Of a DNA stretch of 64,000 nt, positions 62,266-64,000 are shown one piece after another (positions within the stretch are counted from its first letter, which is position 1; every line of letters starts with the position of its first letter). A model generated the notes under the pieces. It had not been told where the DNA came from. It saw only the letters and a list, made by a program, of their open reading frames with translations, and ran no database searches. The stretch comes from Segetibacter sp. GTDB lineage: Bacteria; Bacteroidota; Bacteroidia; Chitinophagales; Chitinophagaceae. The stretch covers positions 58,469 through 122,468 of the forward strand of contig JAQBNO010000048.1 in the NCBI GenBank assembly GCA_028288485.1, given 5' to 3'. A program made the translations under genes and the position numbers.

Positions 62266-62317
62266 GGACTATAATGAGGTACTGCTATGGGGCTTTTGTT
62301 GCGTCGCACTCTTGTAC
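62260..62317 (+). repeat. Short dispersed repeat, copy G
   Basis: A 58-nt copy: TTTTTTGGACTATAATG at the left and TTTGTTGCGTCGCACTCTTG then TAC at the right. It starts in the T-run of the desaturase terminator. Confidence 0.85.
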
Positions 62318-62691
62318 GCTAACAAGCAAATCGGCAACATCCGGTTTACGTTTTGAAGCTTTACACGTAAACGTTATTGTAGGTTGGGTGATAATCCCGG
62401 TTTCATGCTATAATTAAAAAAGGACATGTTTAAATTCCCCTTGGAGTCCTTAATGAAAATAGTTTAGTTTTATCGCCTTGGATATTTATCGGCCAGTATA
62501 AAAAAATTGGAGGTAAGCAAAGGAGAAATGATGTTGCAGCATTCGCTAACAGCAATTAATTTTATTGTAGCGTAAGAAAAACATCGAATCTTTAAATCGC
62601 ATTACACCTTCGAATGGGGCAACATACTTTGGCTTATTTTTTATACGACAAATACGTCTGCAACACCATTAATTACGTAATTCATTACAAT

Positions 62692-62901
62692 ATGTTTTTA
62701 AGATATTTAAAAGTTTATAGGAGAACAATCATTTTAAGTATAATTATCATCGGGTTGATAATAGTAAGTTCAGTAACAAAAGGAAAAACTGCATCTGTAA
62801 CAGCTACTTTAGCAGGAATAGTTATGATCTACGGCGGGTTTACATTTATAATGTGGATAATAAGAACTCCTGTAAAAAAAGAAAAAGATGACGCGGCATA
62901 A
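62692..62901 (+). CDS. Small two-helix membrane protein
   Basis: The start MFLRYLKVYRRTIILSIIII at 62692 gives 69 residues with two hydrophobic segments (TIILSIIIIGLIIVSSV and VMIYGGFTFIMWII) and a charged end. An ATG at 62614 would add 26 residues. No family recognised. Confidence 0.6.
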   Translation: MFLRYLKVYRRTIILSIIIIGLIIVSSVTKGKTASVTATLAGIVMIYGGFTFIMWIIRTPVKKEKDDAA

Positions 62902-63028
62902 ATAGCGCTGGCCGCCTTTTGCTGATTCTCGGTTATTCAATTGCTTTTTGAATCAGTCCAGTTTTTAAACATCCTTCGCGGTGTATAAATGATAATTATT
63001 AATGGAAACGAAGATTTCGGATTTGACC

Positions 63029-63673
63029 TTATAAAGAAACGTTCGTAATTCTTCTGGCAATTGCGTAGACGAAATAAACGAAAACCGGCGCAAATACAAC
63101 GTCGATCACATAATGTATATGTTGAAAAAGCAGCAACATGCCCACAATTATGGTTGCAATTAAAGCGAAGATTTTTTCCCGTTTCTTCTGAAGAATTAGG
63201 TATATAAGAAAAACTGAACCGGTGTGCCCGGAATAGAATAAATCTTTAGTAATATCATTACGGCCATAAAAGGGAAGCAAAATCGGATCAACAAGTGGAA
63301 CAAGACCAATCGGCGGATCAAGAGGAACAAGAGAAATTGTAACAATACGAGATAAGCTTAACAAAAGGCAGGACCATAAAAAAAGTAAAAAAAGTAACGG
63401 TGATTGAGCAGCTCTGAAAATACCGACTATAACGGTAATATAAATCAGCGTAAATATATATGCAGAGGCGTCGATCGACGGTAAGTGGTAAAGGAGCCAA
63501 TCATTTAAAACTACTCCCTGTCTTTTTTGAATTATAGCAAAAAAATATGGGAAACATAGGAGAAGGGTAGTAAAAAGAACAGATCCCAACAGGAATCGCG
63601 TCCTGAAAGTTACTGATGTCCATGCAGCACTCCAGGAGATTTCTAAAATAGTGTCAGTTTCTTTTACAATCAT
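63029..63673 (-). CDS. PAP2-like phosphatase (PAP2_C / sphingomyelin synthase-like)
   Basis: The 214 residues have about six membrane segments and the lipid-phosphatase residues LFYSGHTGSVFLIYL (C2: S-G-H-T) and HIHYVIDVVFAPVFVY (C3: H with D). The C1 motif is weak, as in the PAP2_C group. The acceptor or lipid is unknown. It stands alone near the right edge. Confidence 0.85.
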   Translation of the reverse strand: MIVKETDTILEISWSAAWTSVTFRTRFLLGSVLFTTLLLCFPYFFAIIQKRQGVVLNDWLLYHLPSIDASAYIFTLIYITVIVGIFRAAQSPLLFLLFLWSCLLLSLSRIVTISLVPLDPPIGLVPLVDPILLPFYGRNDITKDLFYSGHTGSVFLIYLILQKKREKIFALIATIIVGMLLLFQHIHYVIDVVFAPVFVYFVYAIARRITNVSL

Positions 63674-64000
63674 TTTTCTTTATTTCAATAGTAGCTCTAC
63701 TATTGTTTCTAATTCCCGCTAAACCGCTATCGATATTAAAATCGCACCTAATCCCTTGTTAACGAATGTTCGACCGGGCTGCTGTTTTTTTTGCGCAAAT
63801 GTCTGTTATAACTTTTAATTATTCTTCCTCCCTTTACTTTATTCCTGTTAAAAGACACGTATTATCGTTGAAAGTAAAAGAGTTGTGCAACTCAATATTG
63901 TTAAATAGTTTAAACGAATAAGGATGTATTGGATCGGTTACTATGGGATGGTGAAGTGTGTATGAACGCAATAAATGGCAGCTATTGAATGACGCACCGC
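63674..64000. other. 327-bp region at the right edge
   Basis: No gene, repeat or hairpin is supported. It probably contains the promoter of the minus-strand PAP2-like gene and the start of the next unit. Confidence 0.4.

Larger units (their letters stand above)
62211..62691. other. 481-bp intergenic region with terminator and repeat
   Basis: It holds the desaturase terminator and repeat copy G. After 62320 the only visible feature is an imperfect TTTACGTTTTGAAGCTTTAC/ACGTAAACGT pairing near 62345-62375. Confidence 0.5.

Noticed and set aside
741..62317. A dispersed CRISPR-like array made of the 20-nt core GYGTCRCWCWCTTGTAC
   Set aside because: Copies are kilobases apart, on both strands and tied to gene ends; there are no regular spacers and no cas genes.

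Overview
The window looks like a chromosomal segment from a Bacteroidota member, most likely Chitinophagaceae or a close relative. The grounds are a fairly AT-rich sequence, translation starts without Shine-Dalgarno sequences, TAnnTTTG-type -7 boxes, and typical family content: TlpA-like protein with an N-terminal DUF4369-like region, DUF2147, DUF2520, BrxA/B, an Lgt with the GRIGCQVAGDGDWG motif, and OmpA-type outer membrane proteins. No rRNA, tRNA, CRISPR array, intact insertion sequence or prophage was seen.

Layout. 1-4.4 kb: a partial gene, a DinB-like protein and a TreS-maltokinase fusion. 4.6-25.8 kb: a minus-strand block of amino-acid biosynthesis. It begins with a histidine leader peptide and attenuator (25.7 kb) followed by hisG, a GNAT, hisD, hisC and hisB. 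It continues with a tryptophan leader peptide and attenuator (18.4 kb) followed by trpE, trpG, trpD, trpC, trpF, trpB, a GNAT and trpA, and then runs straight on into hisH, hisA, hisF and hisIE. The trp operon therefore sits inside a split his operon. The block is littered with remnants: two decayed toxin-antitoxin modules, a decayed DUF559 nuclease gene, and a DUF559 nuclease domain fused in frame to HisA. 26-29 kb: UbiA, KdsC, IscX, ferredoxin, DUF2520. 29-36.9 kb: hydrolase, glycosyltransferase, response regulator, PfkB kinase, arginine decarboxylase-like protein, ribosomal proteins L20 and L35. 37.3-45.9 kb: WYL regulator, sigma factor with membrane partner, hemolysin III, PRTase, HdrC-like Fe-S protein, CheB, L31, YajQ. 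45.9-47.2 kb: a gene-free stretch with a TonB-receptor remnant and REP-like repeats. 47.3-64 kb: Lgt, bacilliredoxin, Hsp20, TraB-like, trehalase, OmpA-like, TIM-barrel, ThuA-like, DUF892, desaturase and PAP2-like genes, with two more pseudogenes.

The two strongest observations are these. First, the his and trp leaders share one architecture: a very short 5' UTR, a leader peptide rich in the cognate residue, and a GGG-TAG end whose sequence can pair with the left arm of the following terminator. Second, an oriented dispersed repeat of about 58 nt recurs at least 13 times, with a related long form of about 130-150 nt present four times. It begins with a T-run, ends in CTTGTAC, and mostly lies just downstream of a gene on that gene's strand. 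All functional statements are read from sequence only; no search was run.
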